In this document: positions 36,561 to 45,339 of the stretch, piece after piece
Layout: every line of letters starts with the position of its first letter
How positions within the stretch are numbered: the stretch's first letter is position 1
From: Aliiglaciecola sp. CAU 1673
Lineage (GTDB): Bacteria > Pseudomonadota > Gammaproteobacteria > Enterobacterales > Alteromonadaceae
Reading direction: 5' to 3'
Assembly (NCBI RefSeq): GCF_029223185.1
Contig: NZ_JARHUG010000024.1
Coordinates: 1 to 58,776, forward strand
DNA: 58,776 nt
The notes under the pieces: generated by a model
Databases searched by the model: none
Told to the model about the DNA's origin: nothing
Seen by the model: only the letters and a program-made list of their open reading frames with translations
Made by a program: the position numbers and the translations under genes

Positions 36561-37304
36561 CTAAACCGACAATTGATAAGCGCAGATGTTAACGGCACTG
36601 GCCAGGTTCAGTGAGTCGATATTGCCGCAACCCTCGATGGTAAAGGCTTGGGCATTAAAGCTAGTTAAGGCTTCGCTTGGCACGCCCCGGGCTTCATTGC
36701 CAAACAGATAGCATTGATAGCCACCGAACTTGGGATCACCGATAGGACTGCCTTGCATATCCAGATAGGCAAATTGGTCGAAACGGTTTTCTAAATCAAT
36801 GAGCTCAACATCCAGTTCAATGGGCAGATGGAAAATGGCGCCCATACTGGCACGCACCACTTTGGGATTGAAAGGATCCACACTGTTGGGACTGAGCAAT
36901 AACCTAAAGCTGCCAAACCAGGCTAAGGTGCGGATAATGGTACCCAGGTTGCCGGGATCCTGGACTTCATACAAATAAATACAGCGTTCCTTAGAGCCTT
37001 TAGTTGGCTTATCTCTTAGTGCTTTGGGCATAGGTACCAGGGCGATAATCCCTTGCGGAGATTTGGTATCACTGAGCAGGGCCATCTGCTTTTCACTGAC
37101 TGGCACCAGGCTATAGGCCATATCCAGCTTCTTTACCCAATCGAGATAGTTGTCCGTAACATACAAGGTGATCTCACCCAGCCCCTGTTGTTTTTTCATG
37201 GCTTTTTGCAGCTCCAAAACGAGATGCTCACCTTCCACCAGATAATGGCCAAATTGGCTGCGGTATTTTTTTTGATGCAGCTTTTTTACATCGCTTAAAT
37301 TCAT
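36561..37304 (-). CDS. TrmH/SpoU family RNA methyltransferase
   Basis: 247 residues, 2'-O-ribose methyltransferase type. N-terminal substrate-binding domain, then the knotted SPOUT domain with YLYEVQDPGNLGTIIRTL (motif 1, the DPGNLGTI segment), LFGNEARGVPSE (motif 2) and SLNLASAVNICAYQ (motif 3). The start at 37304 (MNLSDVKKLHQKK) is preferred over the frame start at 37325. The RNA target cannot be determined from sequence. Confidence 0.92.
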   Translation of the reverse strand: MNLSDVKKLHQKKYRSQFGHYLVEGEHLVLELQKAMKKQQGLGEITLYVTDNYLDWVKKLDMAYSLVPVSEKQMALLSDTKSPQGIIALVPMPKALRDKPTKGSKERCIYLYEVQDPGNLGTIIRTLAWFGSFRLLLSPNSVDPFNPKVVRASMGAIFHLPIELDVELIDLENRFDQFAYLDMQGSPIGDPKFGGYQCYLFGNEARGVPSEALTSFNAQAFTIEGCGNIDSLNLASAVNICAYQLSV

Positions 37305-37340
37305 AATATTTTGCCTTAGGCCCAAAAACTAAAGTAGTTC

Positions 37341-37426
37341 ACCACAGAGTCACGGAGATGACAGAGAAGGCTAGAAATTGTGTCGGTTATCTCCCCCTAT
37401 CCTACCAATCTCTCTTGTCTCTGTGG
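37341..37426. repeat. ACCACAGAG-type inverted repeat upstream of rlmE
   Basis: ACCACAGAG at 37341-37349 faces CTCTGTGGT at 37418-37426, a 9-bp arm pair; flanking sequence on both sides is partly complementary. The same element type flanks rlmE on the other side at 38165-38244. Confidence 0.6.
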
Positions 37427-37534
37427 TTTGATTCTCTCTTTACGCAGGAACCCTGCCCTTACGTAATGGTTTTGCAATTAAGGGCGGCAAGTCTACAATA
37501 TGCGCCCTTTTTGGTGTTACCCGAAGCAGAACTT

Positions 37535-38155
37535 ATGGCCCGATCTAAAACCAGCAAACAATGGATGGATGAACACGTCAACGATCCTTATGTAAAGAAG
37601 GCACAAATTGACGGATATCGTTCCAGGGCCAGTTATAAGCTTCTCGAAATCAATGAAAAAGACAAACTCATTCGTCCTGGCCACACGGTCATGGATCTGG
37701 GCTCTGCCCCCGGCGGGTGGTCTCAAATTGTGGCCCCCATGGTTGGCGAGTCAGGACGGGTTATCGCTTCGGATATCCTGCCGATGGATGGCATCACCGG
37801 TGTGACCTTTATCCAGGGTGATTTTACCGACGAAGCGGTGTACGAACAAATTCTGCAAGCCCTGGACGATGCCCAGGCCGATGTGGTGATCTCCGACATG
37901 TCGCCAAACCACAGTGGCGTAAAAACCACCGACCAATATGCCTCAATGTATCTGGTAGAACTGGCGCTGGATATGGCCCGCAATGTGCTAAAGCCGGGCG
38001 GAAGCTTTGTGGCGAAGGTTTTCCAGGGCGTCGGCTATGAAGACTATGTCAAAGATGTACGTAGTTCTTTTGAAAAAGTGCTGGTACGTAAACCATCCGC
38101 CTCCCGCCCCCGCTCTCGCGAAGTCTATATCGTCGCCAAAGGCTTTAAAGGATAA
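37535..38155 (+). CDS. rlmE: 23S rRNA 2'-O-methyltransferase RlmE (FtsJ)
   Basis: 206-residue enzyme methylating U2552 of 23S rRNA with SAM. The start [14 protein letters not shown] at 37535 matches the usual family start; the frame continues upstream only through non-coding repeat sequence. It holds DLGSAPGGW (54-62) for [12 protein letters not shown] and AKVFQG, giving the K-D-K-E catalytic set. It stands alone between repeat elements, without the usual neighbour ftsH within this stretch. Confidence 0.95.
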   Translation: MARSKTSKQWMDEHVNDPYVKKAQIDGYRSRASYKLLEINEKDKLIRPGHTVMDLGSAPGGWSQIVAPMVGESGRVIASDILPMDGITGVTFIQGDFTDEAVYEQILQALDDAQADVVISDMSPNHSGVKTTDQYASMYLVELALDMARNVLKPGGSFVAKVFQGVGYEDYVKDVRSSFEKVLVRKPSASRPRSREVYIVAKGFKG

Positions 38156-38164
38156 GAATTTTTA

Positions 38165-38244
38165 ACCACAGAGACACAGAGAGCGCAGAGGATTTTTATT
38201 CAAATCAGCTCTACTGCTCTCCATGACCTCTGTGTCTCTGTGGT
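38165..38244. repeat. ACCACAGAGACACAGAG inverted repeat between rlmE and fdxA
   Basis: Perfect 17-bp arms at 38165-38181 and 38228-38244 separated by a 46-bp AT-rich spacer, between convergent genes. I recall repeats of this CACAGAGACACAGAG type as dispersed elements in many proteobacteria. The position suggests it also acts as an end signal for the two genes. Confidence 0.8.
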
Positions 38245-38249
38245 GAAAT

Positions 38250-38573
38250 CTAGCGTTCCAATAACGGTAACTTATCCGGTACGCCATTCCATTGGTCGGC
38301 ATCAGCCGGAGGATCGATCACTTCAGTGATATTCGGCCATTGCTGGGCTAATTCGGCATTGAGTTGCAGGAAGGGCTTTTGCGCATCGGTCAGTTTGTCA
38401 TCTTGCACAATGGCATCGGCGGGACATTCAGGCACACATAAGGCACAGTCGATACAAATTACCGGATCGATAGCCAAAAAGTTCGGCCCTTCAAAAAAGG
38501 CGTCTACCGGGCAAACCGCCACACAATCGGTGTATTTACACTTAATGCAATTGTCGGTAACTACAAAGGCCAT
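38250..38573 (-). CDS. fdxA: 7Fe ferredoxin FdxA
   Basis: 107-residue ferredoxin with cysteines at 9, 12, 17, 21, 40, 43, 46 and 50, in the pattern of the seven-iron FdxA family ([3Fe-4S] plus [4Fe-4S]) with the usual C-terminal helical extension ([18 protein letters not shown]). Electron donor to unidentified partners. Confidence 0.93.
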   Translation of the reverse strand: MAFVVTDNCIKCKYTDCVAVCPVDAFFEGPNFLAIDPVICIDCALCVPECPADAIVQDDKLTDAQKPFLQLNAELAQQWPNITEVIDPPADADQWNGVPDKLPLLER

Positions 38574-38733
38574 TGTCAGGTATTTATCTTTGGATACATT
38601 TGGGGCGCTAAGTGTAAAGTAGCGGCATTAAAACTCAAGTTTGACATGCTTTCCTGTGCATTCTGCGCACTCTGAACTAGAATAGCGCCGCCTTGACGGA
38701 TAGTCCGTCCAGCCATTTTCAAGAGATCGGTAT

Positions 38734-40350
38734 ATGTTGCGCTTAACGGAAATCAAACTCCCCCTTAATCACGATGAACAAGCTCTGGAGCAGGCCATAC
38801 TGGCAAAGCTGAAGATCAGCAAGGAGCAGTTGCTGTCCTTCAATATGTTCAGACGGGGCTATGACGCGCGCAACAATAAAGATATTCAGCTGATTTATAC
38901 CCTGGATGTGGACGTTAGCAACGAAGCGACGTTATTGGCGAAGTTCGTTAAAGATCCCCATGTGCGCCCTACTCCGGATATGGAGTACAAATTTGTCGCC
39001 CAGGCCCCTGCTGAACTGCCGCATCGTCCCGTGGTAGTTGGTTTAGGTCCCTGCGGCATCTTCGCCGCCCTGATATTAGCGCAGATGGGTTTTAAACCTA
39101 TTGTCCTTGAACGCGGGAAAGCCGTACGCGAGCGCACCAAAGACACCTTTGGTTTTTGGCGCAAGCAGCCTTTAAATCCTGAATCCAATGTGCAGTTTGG
39201 CGAAGGTGGTGCCGGTACCTTTTCTGACGGCAAGCTTTATAGCCAGGTCAAAGATCCCAAGCATTATGGCCGTAAGGTACTGCAGGAGTTTGTGGATGCA
39301 GGGGCACCAGAAGAGATCATGTATGTCAGCAAGCCCCATATAGGCACCTTTAAACTGGTGGCCATGGTGGAAAAAATGCGTCAGCAGATCATTGATCTGG
39401 GTGGTGAGATCCGTTTTAGCACCCGGGTAGAACGTTTGGATATGGATAAACAAGGTGAAGGCTTTACACTTAAGGGCCTGCATCTGTCCACCGGCGAGTA
39501 CCTGCCTTGTAAGCAAGTGATCCTGGCAGTTGGCCACAGCGCCCGTGATACCTTTCAAGCCTTGTATGACCAAGGTGTCTATATCGAAGCTAAACCTTTC
39601 TCCGTGGGCTTTCGCATCGAGCATGAACAAAGCATGATCGATAAATGCCGCTTTGGTGACAATGCAGGCAATCCCATTCTTGGCGCCGCCGACTATAAGC
39701 TGGTGCATCACTGTAAAAATGGCCGTTCGGTATACAGTTTTTGTATGTGTCCCGGCGGTACGGTAGTAGCAGCCGCTTCGGAACCAGGTCGGGTGGTCAC
39801 CAATGGCATGAGCCAATATTCACGCCATGAACGTAATGCCAATAGCGCCATTGTGGTGGGTATCGAGCCAGAGAAGGACTACCCAGGCCACCCGCTGGCG
39901 GGTATCGAATTGCAGCGCCGCCTGGAAGAAGCCGCATACCATGCTGGAGGCGACAACTACCATGCCCCGGCCCAGCTAATTGGGGATTTTCTGGCAGGTA
40001 AACCCAGCACCGAATTGGGCGACGTCAAACCCTCTTATACCCCAGGTGTGACCCTGACAGACTTAAGTAAAGTGGTACCGGATTTTGTTACCGAAGCCAT
40101 TCGCGAAGCGATCCCGGCTTTTAACAAACAAATCAGGGGCTTTGCCAAGGCCGATGGTCTGTTAACCGGGGTAGAAACCCGGACGTCCTCTCCAATTTGC
40201 ATTAAGCGGGGCAAAGACTACCAAAGCATCAATGTCCAAGGCCTCTACCCTGCCGGCGAAGGCGCTGGTTATGCGGGAGGGATATGGTCAGCCGGTATCG
40301 ACGGCATTCGCGTGGCTGAAGCGCTGGCGCTTGCCTACAACGAGCAATAA
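38734..40350 (+). CDS. Uncharacterized FAD-dependent dehydrogenase (COG2509)
   Basis: 538 residues. An N-terminal segment (LRLTEIKLPLNHDEQALEQAI) precedes the FAD dinucleotide site VVVGLGPCGIFAALILAQMG near residue 100. Later FAD contact motifs include QFGEGGAGTFSDGKL and YPAGEGAGYAGGI. The family is widespread, flavin-binding and uncharacterised. A hairpin terminator follows at 40365. Confidence 0.9.
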   Translation: MLRLTEIKLPLNHDEQALEQAILAKLKISKEQLLSFNMFRRGYDARNNKDIQLIYTLDVDVSNEATLLAKFVKDPHVRPTPDMEYKFVAQAPAELPHRPVVVGLGPCGIFAALILAQMGFKPIVLERGKAVRERTKDTFGFWRKQPLNPESNVQFGEGGAGTFSDGKLYSQVKDPKHYGRKVLQEFVDAGAPEEIMYVSKPHIGTFKLVAMVEKMRQQIIDLGGEIRFSTRVERLDMDKQGEGFTLKGLHLSTGEYLPCKQVILAVGHSARDTFQALYDQGVYIEAKPFSVGFRIEHEQSMIDKCRFGDNAGNPILGAADYKLVHHCKNGRSVYSFCMCPGGTVVAAASEPGRVVTNGMSQYSRHERNANSAIVVGIEPEKDYPGHPLAGIELQRRLEEAAYHAGGDNYHAPAQLIGDFLAGKPSTELGDVKPSYTPGVTLTDLSKVVPDFVTEAIREAIPAFNKQIRGFAKADGLLTGVETRTSSPICIKRGKDYQSINVQGLYPAGEGAGYAGGIWSAGIDGIRVAEALALAYNEQ

Positions 40351-40364
40351 TAAAGAAACGGAGT

Positions 40365-40393
40365 AATGCCTGCTGTTCGCGGGCATTTCTCTT
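40365..40393 (+). terminator. Terminator after the COG2509 gene
   Basis: AATGCCTGC and GCGGGCATT form a stem with one mismatch in 9 and a 5-nt loop, followed by a T-rich run TTTCTCTTT. Confidence 0.75.
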
Positions 40394-40664
40394 TATACCA
40401 GCCACCCAATTATTTTTTGCTCATCCTGTGAGCGCTTATTTCATGGCCAGAGCATCGGTGATACCATCATTGGCGGGATAACATGATGCTTTTCTAACAG
40501 CACCATCAAGGAATTTATCTATCAGGGCATGTATCAGCCCAATGAGATAGCAAATAAAATGGACTTATGTGATTCAAATCCTTCTTAAGGCTCTCCACCC
40601 AAGCTCCATATTCTAATTCCAGGCCCCCAAATTCAGTGTTCAGGTTCATGACAAAGGAGTTATT
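40394..40664. other. Intergenic region without a recognised gene
   Basis: After the terminator the stretch up to the GTG at 40665 holds only tiny frames. One short segment (around 40515-40585, translated IYQGMYQPNEIANKM) resembles a decayed helix-turn-helix fragment but is not called. It should carry the promoter of the CsgG operon. Confidence 0.45.
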
Positions 40665-41345
40665 GTGATCAAATTAAAATTATCCGCCGCCAACGCAGCC
40701 CTGCTTGCCGTTGTGGCTGCAAGCGCGTTATCTGGTTGTGCTACTACTGAATCCAGAGTGGTTGAAACCCCTACGGTGGCCAGTTACAACACCCAATACA
40801 ATGGTGAGAAAAGCAAGCTGGCAGTAGGCCAATTTGTTAACCGCTCTGGCTTTCAAAACGGTATTTTCTCAACCGGCGAGGATCGTTTGGGCAATCAGGC
40901 CAAAACATCCATCATGAGTCACTTGCAACAAACCAATCGTTTTGTGGTGCTGGACAGAGACAATATGCAGATGCTGGCCACTGAAGCACAGCGTTCAGGC
41001 ACTCAGCAAAGCATCAGCGGGGCCAGATTTGTGGTCACCGGCGATGTGACAGAATTTGGCCGCAAAGCCATTGGTGACAAGCAATTGTTCGGTATTTTGG
41101 GTAAAGGAAAATCGCAAATTGCCTATGCCAAAGTGACCCTGAACGTAGTCGATGTGACCAACTCCGAAGTGGTGTATTCCGTACAAGGTGCGGGCGAGTA
41201 CAGCTTGTCTGAACGTGAAATCATCGGTTTTGGTAGCACCGCAAGTTACGATGCCACCCTCAATGGAAAAGTATTGGATTTGGCCATTCGTGAAGTGGTC
41301 AATAAACTAGTGACCGGCATTGAATCCGGTGCATGGAAAATCTGA
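40665..41345 (+). CDS. CsgG/HfaB family outer-membrane lipoprotein
   Basis: 226-residue lipoprotein with the lipobox LSGC near residue 24. Starts with GTG preceded by AAGGAG. It has the CsgG/HfaB domain segments KLAVGQFVNRSGF, LGNQAKTSIMSHLQQTNRFVVLDRD and ARFVVTGDVTEFG. CsgG itself forms an outer-membrane secretion pore; the related lipoprotein here sits with a DUF4810 and a DUF799 gene, a recurring trio whose role is not known to me. Confidence 0.88.
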   Translation: MIKLKLSAANAALLAVVAASALSGCATTESRVVETPTVASYNTQYNGEKSKLAVGQFVNRSGFQNGIFSTGEDRLGNQAKTSIMSHLQQTNRFVVLDRDNMQMLATEAQRSGTQQSISGARFVVTGDVTEFGRKAIGDKQLFGILGKGKSQIAYAKVTLNVVDVTNSEVVYSVQGAGEYSLSEREIIGFGSTASYDATLNGKVLDLAIREVVNKLVTGIESGAWKI

Positions 41346-41359
41346 GATAAGGAATATCA

Positions 41360-41704
41360 ATGAAAAAGCTTCTATTAACGGCCTTGATTGCCGTGATTGT
41401 TACTGGCTGTAAAACCACCGAGCCACTCTATTATCACGGTCAATACAACAAAGCCGTTTACAACTACTTCAAAGCTGAAGATGTCACTCTTGAAGAGCAA
41501 ATTAGTATGTTGCAGGAAGTGATTCAAAAAGCAGCTGCACATAGCAAAACGGTTGCCCCTGGCATTCATGCGCATCTTGGCATGCTGTATTTTGAGACAG
41601 GCAATGCTGATCTGGGTACACAACATCTGGAGCAGGAAAAATTGCTATTTCCTGAGTCTGCCCAATATATCGATTTTCTGTTGAAGTCTAAGAAGGAAGC
41701 TTAA
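41360..41704 (+). CDS. DUF4810 lipoprotein
   Basis: 114 residues with a lipobox VTGC near residue 17, then a TPR-like helical domain (YYHGQYNKAVYNYFKAEDVTLEEQI and HAHLGMLYFETGN). Middle gene of the trio, 14 bp after csgG and 1 bp before DUF799. Confidence 0.86.
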   Translation: MKKLLLTALIAVIVTGCKTTEPLYYHGQYNKAVYNYFKAEDVTLEEQISMLQEVIQKAAAHSKTVAPGIHAHLGMLYFETGNADLGTQHLEQEKLLFPESAQYIDFLLKSKKEA

Positions 41705-41705
41705 A

Positions 41706-42383
41706 ATGCGCATGGAAAAAATACTCTTAGTGCTTGCCGCCGTTATGACGATCAGTGGCTGTATCAGTCCGCCAGCGGGACACGATTACTCGGCATTCAG
41801 ACAGGCAAATCCTCACTCTATCCTGGTGCTGCCTCCGGTGAACAATTCTGCGGAAGTGATTGCCCCATATAGTCTGATGTCACAAGTAAGCGCCCCTATC
41901 GCAGAGTCGGGTTATTACGTATTCCCGGTGGCGTTGGTTGATCAAACCTTTAAAAACAATGGGTTAACCGTCGCTAACGATGTACATACGGTACCGGTAA
42001 GCAAGTTGTATGAGATTTTTGGTGCTGACGCCGCGCTGTATATGACTATCGAAGAATACGGAACCAGCTATGTAGTAATTTCCAGTGAAACCGTGGTGAC
42101 CGTTTCCGCAACCTTGGTGGATTTACGCAGTGGCACCGTCTTATGGCAGGACAAAGCCAGGGCCTCATCGGCAGAGACTCGCAGCAGCAACGGTGGCGGC
42201 TTGGTCGGCATGTTAGTGGAAGCCGCGGTGAATCAGATTGTTGAAACCGTAGCAGACAGAGGGTTTGATATCGCTGCCATTACCAGCGCCAGACTGCTCT
42301 CCTCCGAAGGCCATAATGGCCTTTTGTATGGTCCCCGCTCGCCCAAGTATGGACAGCCAGTGCCCAGCGAGAGAGCCAAGTAA
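41706..42383 (+). CDS. DUF799 / GNA1162 family lipoprotein
   Basis: 225 residues; lipobox ISGC near residue 19. SILVLPPVNNSAEV and GADAALYMTIEEYG are the DUF799 signature regions. Homologue GNA1162 of Neisseria was studied as a vaccine candidate; the cellular role is not settled. Ends the CsgG-like operon before a terminator. Confidence 0.86.
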   Translation: MRMEKILLVLAAVMTISGCISPPAGHDYSAFRQANPHSILVLPPVNNSAEVIAPYSLMSQVSAPIAESGYYVFPVALVDQTFKNNGLTVANDVHTVPVSKLYEIFGADAALYMTIEEYGTSYVVISSETVVTVSATLVDLRSGTVLWQDKARASSAETRSSNGGGLVGMLVEAAVNQIVETVADRGFDIAAITSARLLSSEGHNGLLYGPRSPKYGQPVPSERAK

Positions 42384-42428
42384 GGCAAAGTGTTGTTAGA
42401 CGCTGTCAGCGACAGCGAAAATGCAAAG

Positions 42429-42456
42429 AGGCGGTCCAATTTTGGAGCGCCTTTTT
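42429..42456 (+). terminator. Terminator after the CsgG/DUF4810/DUF799 operon
   Basis: AGGCGGTCC (42429-42437) and GGAGCGCCT (42444-42452) pair with one mismatch around AATTTT, followed by TTTTT. Confidence 0.75.
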
Positions 42457-42719
42457 AATAAGCCATAGAATCCCCGGATAAATAGACCAAATAGCTCAAT
42501 GTTTGTGTCAGCTGCCCCAAATCAGACCCCATACCGACAACATAATTAACACCAAATCACGTTATTTAACACGCGATGTCAGCATATTTTACTCTTCACC
42601 CTGCTTTATTACGCCAAAAATCATTTATTTTCATATATTTCAATGAGATATATTCAAGGCATAACTAATGCATGATAAGGAAGGCGCTATTGCCATGGTT
42701 CGTATTTTTGGAGTAAATC
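42457..42719. other. Upstream region of the PEP-CTERM gene
   Basis: No gene seen. The region is AT-rich; a candidate GG-N11-GC segment at 42679 was examined for a sigma-54 element but the spacing is off by one, so none is called. Confidence 0.5.
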
Positions 42720-43568
42720 ATGAGATTTAAGTCTTTTGCTCTTGGAGCTTTCCTGCTTGCAGGCGCTCAAGTAGCAGTGGCTGATCAGTTCTACATCAAT
42801 GTAGGCAAGGATTTTGGAGATAATGGTTACGCTCAGGCCGCCGGGAAAACCACAACCGGTTGGCTCGATGAATTGCTATATCTATATTCGTCTGTAACGA
42901 CCGTTTTTGATAATGACAACAATGGCCTGTCAGCCGGTGACGCCGTTGTCTCCACTGGTGGATTTGTAAATGGCAAAGTGAGTTCGGTTAGCACCAACAG
43001 AGTAAGCGGATTCAGCGCACAACAGAATGTGCTTGACCCCAACAGCCCAAGTAAGAATGGCTATGGCCAATGGGGCATAACATTTCAGTTTAAACTGCTA
43101 GGTAACCTGTTGGGTGGGGTTTCGCAAGGCTTGCCGGTAAGTTATAACGCCGGCACTGTCAGCTTTTTTTACTACGATGCAACGACAACTACTACTGCAC
43201 AATTCATTAAGCTTTTTACCGTCGACGTGAACAGCACCTTGAATAGTTTTGGTGGTCCCTCTATTCAAGGGGAAATCGCCTCATTCGGAAGTGGGAAAGT
43301 GAATGGTGTTGCAGCCGGTGATGTATTCAACTTCAAAAGTGGAAGTTTTGCTAGCTACGCCAACAATATGACCAAAATTTTGACAGACATTGATTTCAAT
43401 ACCGATCCCAGAAAAACAACCATTGTTAACAACAAAAACGGTACTTTTACATTGACTGGCAAGCATGACGGCTCCATTTCCTTTGCCGTGCCTGAGCCAT
43501 CTGGCTTGGCTCTTGTTGGTCTTGGACTATTTGGTCTGGCATTCGCTGCCAGACGCCGTAACGTTTAA
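42720..43568 (+). CDS. PEP-CTERM sorting domain protein
   Basis: Secreted or surface protein of 282 residues. Signal peptide at 1-21 (ending VAVA), a beta-rich body with Thr/Ser/Asn-rich stretches, and the C-terminal VPEPSGLALVGLGLFGLAFAARRR: PEP motif, membrane helix and Arg-rich end. Such proteins are processed by exosortase/EpsH, often with exopolysaccharide or floc formation; the exosortase is outside this window. The terminator at 43600 isolates it as a single gene. Confidence 0.9.
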   Translation: MRFKSFALGAFLLAGAQVAVADQFYINVGKDFGDNGYAQAAGKTTTGWLDELLYLYSSVTTVFDNDNNGLSAGDAVVSTGGFVNGKVSSVSTNRVSGFSAQQNVLDPNSPSKNGYGQWGITFQFKLLGNLLGGVSQGLPVSYNAGTVSFFYYDATTTTTAQFIKLFTVDVNSTLNSFGGPSIQGEIASFGSGKVNGVAAGDVFNFKSGSFASYANNMTKILTDIDFNTDPRKTTIVNNKNGTFTLTGKHDGSISFAVPEPSGLALVGLGLFGLAFAARRRNV

Positions 43569-43599
43569 ACAACCTGATAGTTTAAAGTTATAGAAAGAG

Positions 43600-43629
43600 C
43601 CCCTCCGATCTGGAGGGGTTTTAGTTTTT
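43600..43629 (+). terminator. Terminator after the PEP-CTERM gene
   Basis: CCCCTCC and GGAGGGG around GATCT, followed by TTTTAGTTTTT. Confidence 0.85.
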
Positions 43630-43792
43630 GGGGTTGTGGCACAAAAATCAATTAAGCTGAGATTTTTTCCTCAAGTAGCTCCCGTTGCTCCATTACTTTG
43701 TCGGTACATACCAAACGTTTGCTACCAAATCAAAACAACAGAACGCATATCTCCACTTTTTCTGGCTACATTTTTTTATGCGTCTCAATGCC

Positions 43793-44803
43793 TCACTTCT
43801 GCTTATTCGCCTGCTTCATCCGTCGGCTTTGCTCTTCACGCTTATCGGTACGTTTTTCCTTACGATCCTGCCTATCCGGCGTAGCCGAACCGGCTTTAAA
43901 TTTTTGTTTGCGCTTGGCCTTATCTTCAGCTTTTTTGGCCGCGGCCTCGGCCATTTCGATTTTTTCCCGGGCAATCATCTCTGGGGTTTCCAGGCTGATG
44001 CGGCCTAGCTTGCCTGATTGCAGCTCATTTAACAGCACTTCACAGATCTTATGCAGATTGACTCGGCCACCGGCCATGATGGCGCCGCGACTCTTGGCTG
44101 CCGCTTCTAAAAATTCCAGTTCGGTTTCGGGCAGTTCATCGAGTTTAAAGCGCTCTTGCATACGCTGTGGGTAGGCCTTAATCAGGTAATCGGCGGCAAA
44201 AAAACCCACATCGTCATATTCCATCGCGGTGTTTTTGACTGCACCAGAGGCGGCCAGCCGGTACATGGAATGGGGGTTTTCCACCTTAGGCCACAGTACC
44301 CCTGGGGTGTCGTACAACACTATGCCGCTTCCTAGGTTGATGCGCTGCTGGGTTTTGGTGACCGCCGGCTCATTGCCGGTTTTGGCAATAATACGCTCGG
44401 CAAGGATATTGATAAGGGTGGATTTACCCACATTTGGAATGCCGGTGATCATAGCATTGATAGTCTTTACCGAACCCTCTCTTTGCGGGAACAGGCTGCG
44501 AACAAGTTCCATGATCTTTTTAGTGTTAGCCGGATCGCCGCTAGTGGTGGTGATGGTGGTCACGCCCCGCTCTGCTTCTAAATGGGCTTGCCACTGGGCT
44601 GTAATGTCAGGGTCTGCCAAATCGAACTTATTAAGGATTTTCAGGCAAGGCTTATCACCGCGGATCCTGGCGATCTCAGGATTCTCACTGGAATAAGGAA
44701 TACGTGCATCCAGTACTTCAATCAGGATATCTACCTGATGTAAAGATTCTTTAATTTCTTTCAGGGCTTTATGCATGTGCCCCGGAAACCAGTGCAAGGC
44801 CAC
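43793..44803 (-). CDS. ylqF: Ribosome biogenesis GTPase YlqF (RbgA)
   Basis: Circularly permuted GTPase needed for 50S assembly. NKFDLAD (G4) and the SAK-like element precede GIPNVGKST (G1) and DTPGVLWP (G3), the diagnostic cpGTPase order. From the GTG at 44803, preceded by AAGGA, the product VALHWFPGHMHKAL (336 residues) matches family starts; an in-frame ATG at 44836 lacks a ribosome site. The C-terminal tail is rich in Lys/Glu and charged. Confidence 0.9.
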   Translation of the reverse strand: MALHWFPGHMHKALKEIKESLHQVDILIEVLDARIPYSSENPEIARIRGDKPCLKILNKFDLADPDITAQWQAHLEAERGVTTITTTSGDPANTKKIMELVRSLFPQREGSVKTINAMITGIPNVGKSTLINILAERIIAKTGNEPAVTKTQQRINLGSGIVLYDTPGVLWPKVENPHSMYRLAASGAVKNTAMEYDDVGFFAADYLIKAYPQRMQERFKLDELPETELEFLEAAAKSRGAIMAGGRVNLHKICEVLLNELQSGKLGRISLETPEMIAREKIEMAEAAAKKAEDKAKRKQKFKAGSATPDRQDRKEKRTDKREEQSRRMKQANKQK

Positions 44804-44884
44804 TTGAACTTTCCTTTTTGTATCAATTGCCTGCATTGTACTGCATTTGCATGGCCCTGGGTGAGAACCACCTTATAAAACAGC

Positions 44885-44907
44885 AAGCCCGGCAATTGGC
44901 CGGGCTT
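44885..44907. terminator. Strong hairpin after the coiled-coil gene
   Basis: AAGCCCGGC (44885-44893) and GCCGGGCTT (44899-44907) form a 9-bp stem with a 5-nt loop, 19 bp after the minus-strand coiled-coil gene ends. The T-run on that strand is weak. Confidence 0.65.
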
Positions 44908-44925
44908 GGTCGGGAAAGTACAGGG

Positions 44926-45195
44926 CTAGTCCTGTAAACGCTTTTTCAAACGTTGATAGGCTTCGCCGATTTCATCGGCCACCAGCGACAAAGCGGCACC
45001 GATCTCTTTTGAGGATTCGGCGGTGTCTTTCTTTAACGCCTTATATTTACTCTGCATTGTCTCATATCTGGCCTCGACCTCTTTCCATTCGTCTTTGAGT
45101 TCGGCCTTGCCGAGGTGCAGCTTTACATTTAACTCATCCCGATGTTGCTTGAGTTGCTCCATCAGATCGTTAAGCTCTTTTTTATCGATATTCAT
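44926..45195 (-). CDS. Small coiled-coil protein of unknown function
   Basis: 89 residues, almost all helical with charged heptads (EQLKQHRDELNVKLHLGKAE, EVEARYETMQSKYKALKKD). Similar short coiled-coil proteins are common and uncharacterised. Neighbours are the YlqF gene and the OprI-like lipoprotein, both on the minus strand. Confidence 0.65.
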   Translation of the reverse strand: MNIDKKELNDLMEQLKQHRDELNVKLHLGKAELKDEWKEVEARYETMQSKYKALKKDTAESSKEIGAALSLVADEIGEAYQRLKKRLQD

Positions 45196-45291
45196 GATTT
45201 TCCCTAGTTGGTTGTCGTCACGAAAATGACTTTAGCCTTTGTAAGGAAAATCTCTATTGATACGAATCAACATTTTGTTTTGGCAAAAAAA

Positions 45292-45311
45292 AGAGCCGCA
45301 TTTGCGGCTCT
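45292..45311 (-). terminator. Terminator after the OprI-like lipoprotein gene
   Basis: AGAGCCGCA and TGCGGCTCT with a 2-nt loop; on the minus strand it is followed by a T-run (45285-45291). Confidence 0.9.
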
Positions 45312-45339
45312 TTGAATCTGACAGATGGTCAGGCCGGGC

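Noticed and set aside
42670-42712. Sigma-54 promoter before the PEP-CTERM gene
   Set aside because: The GG and GC elements are 11 instead of 10 bases apart, and the rest of the consensus is poor.
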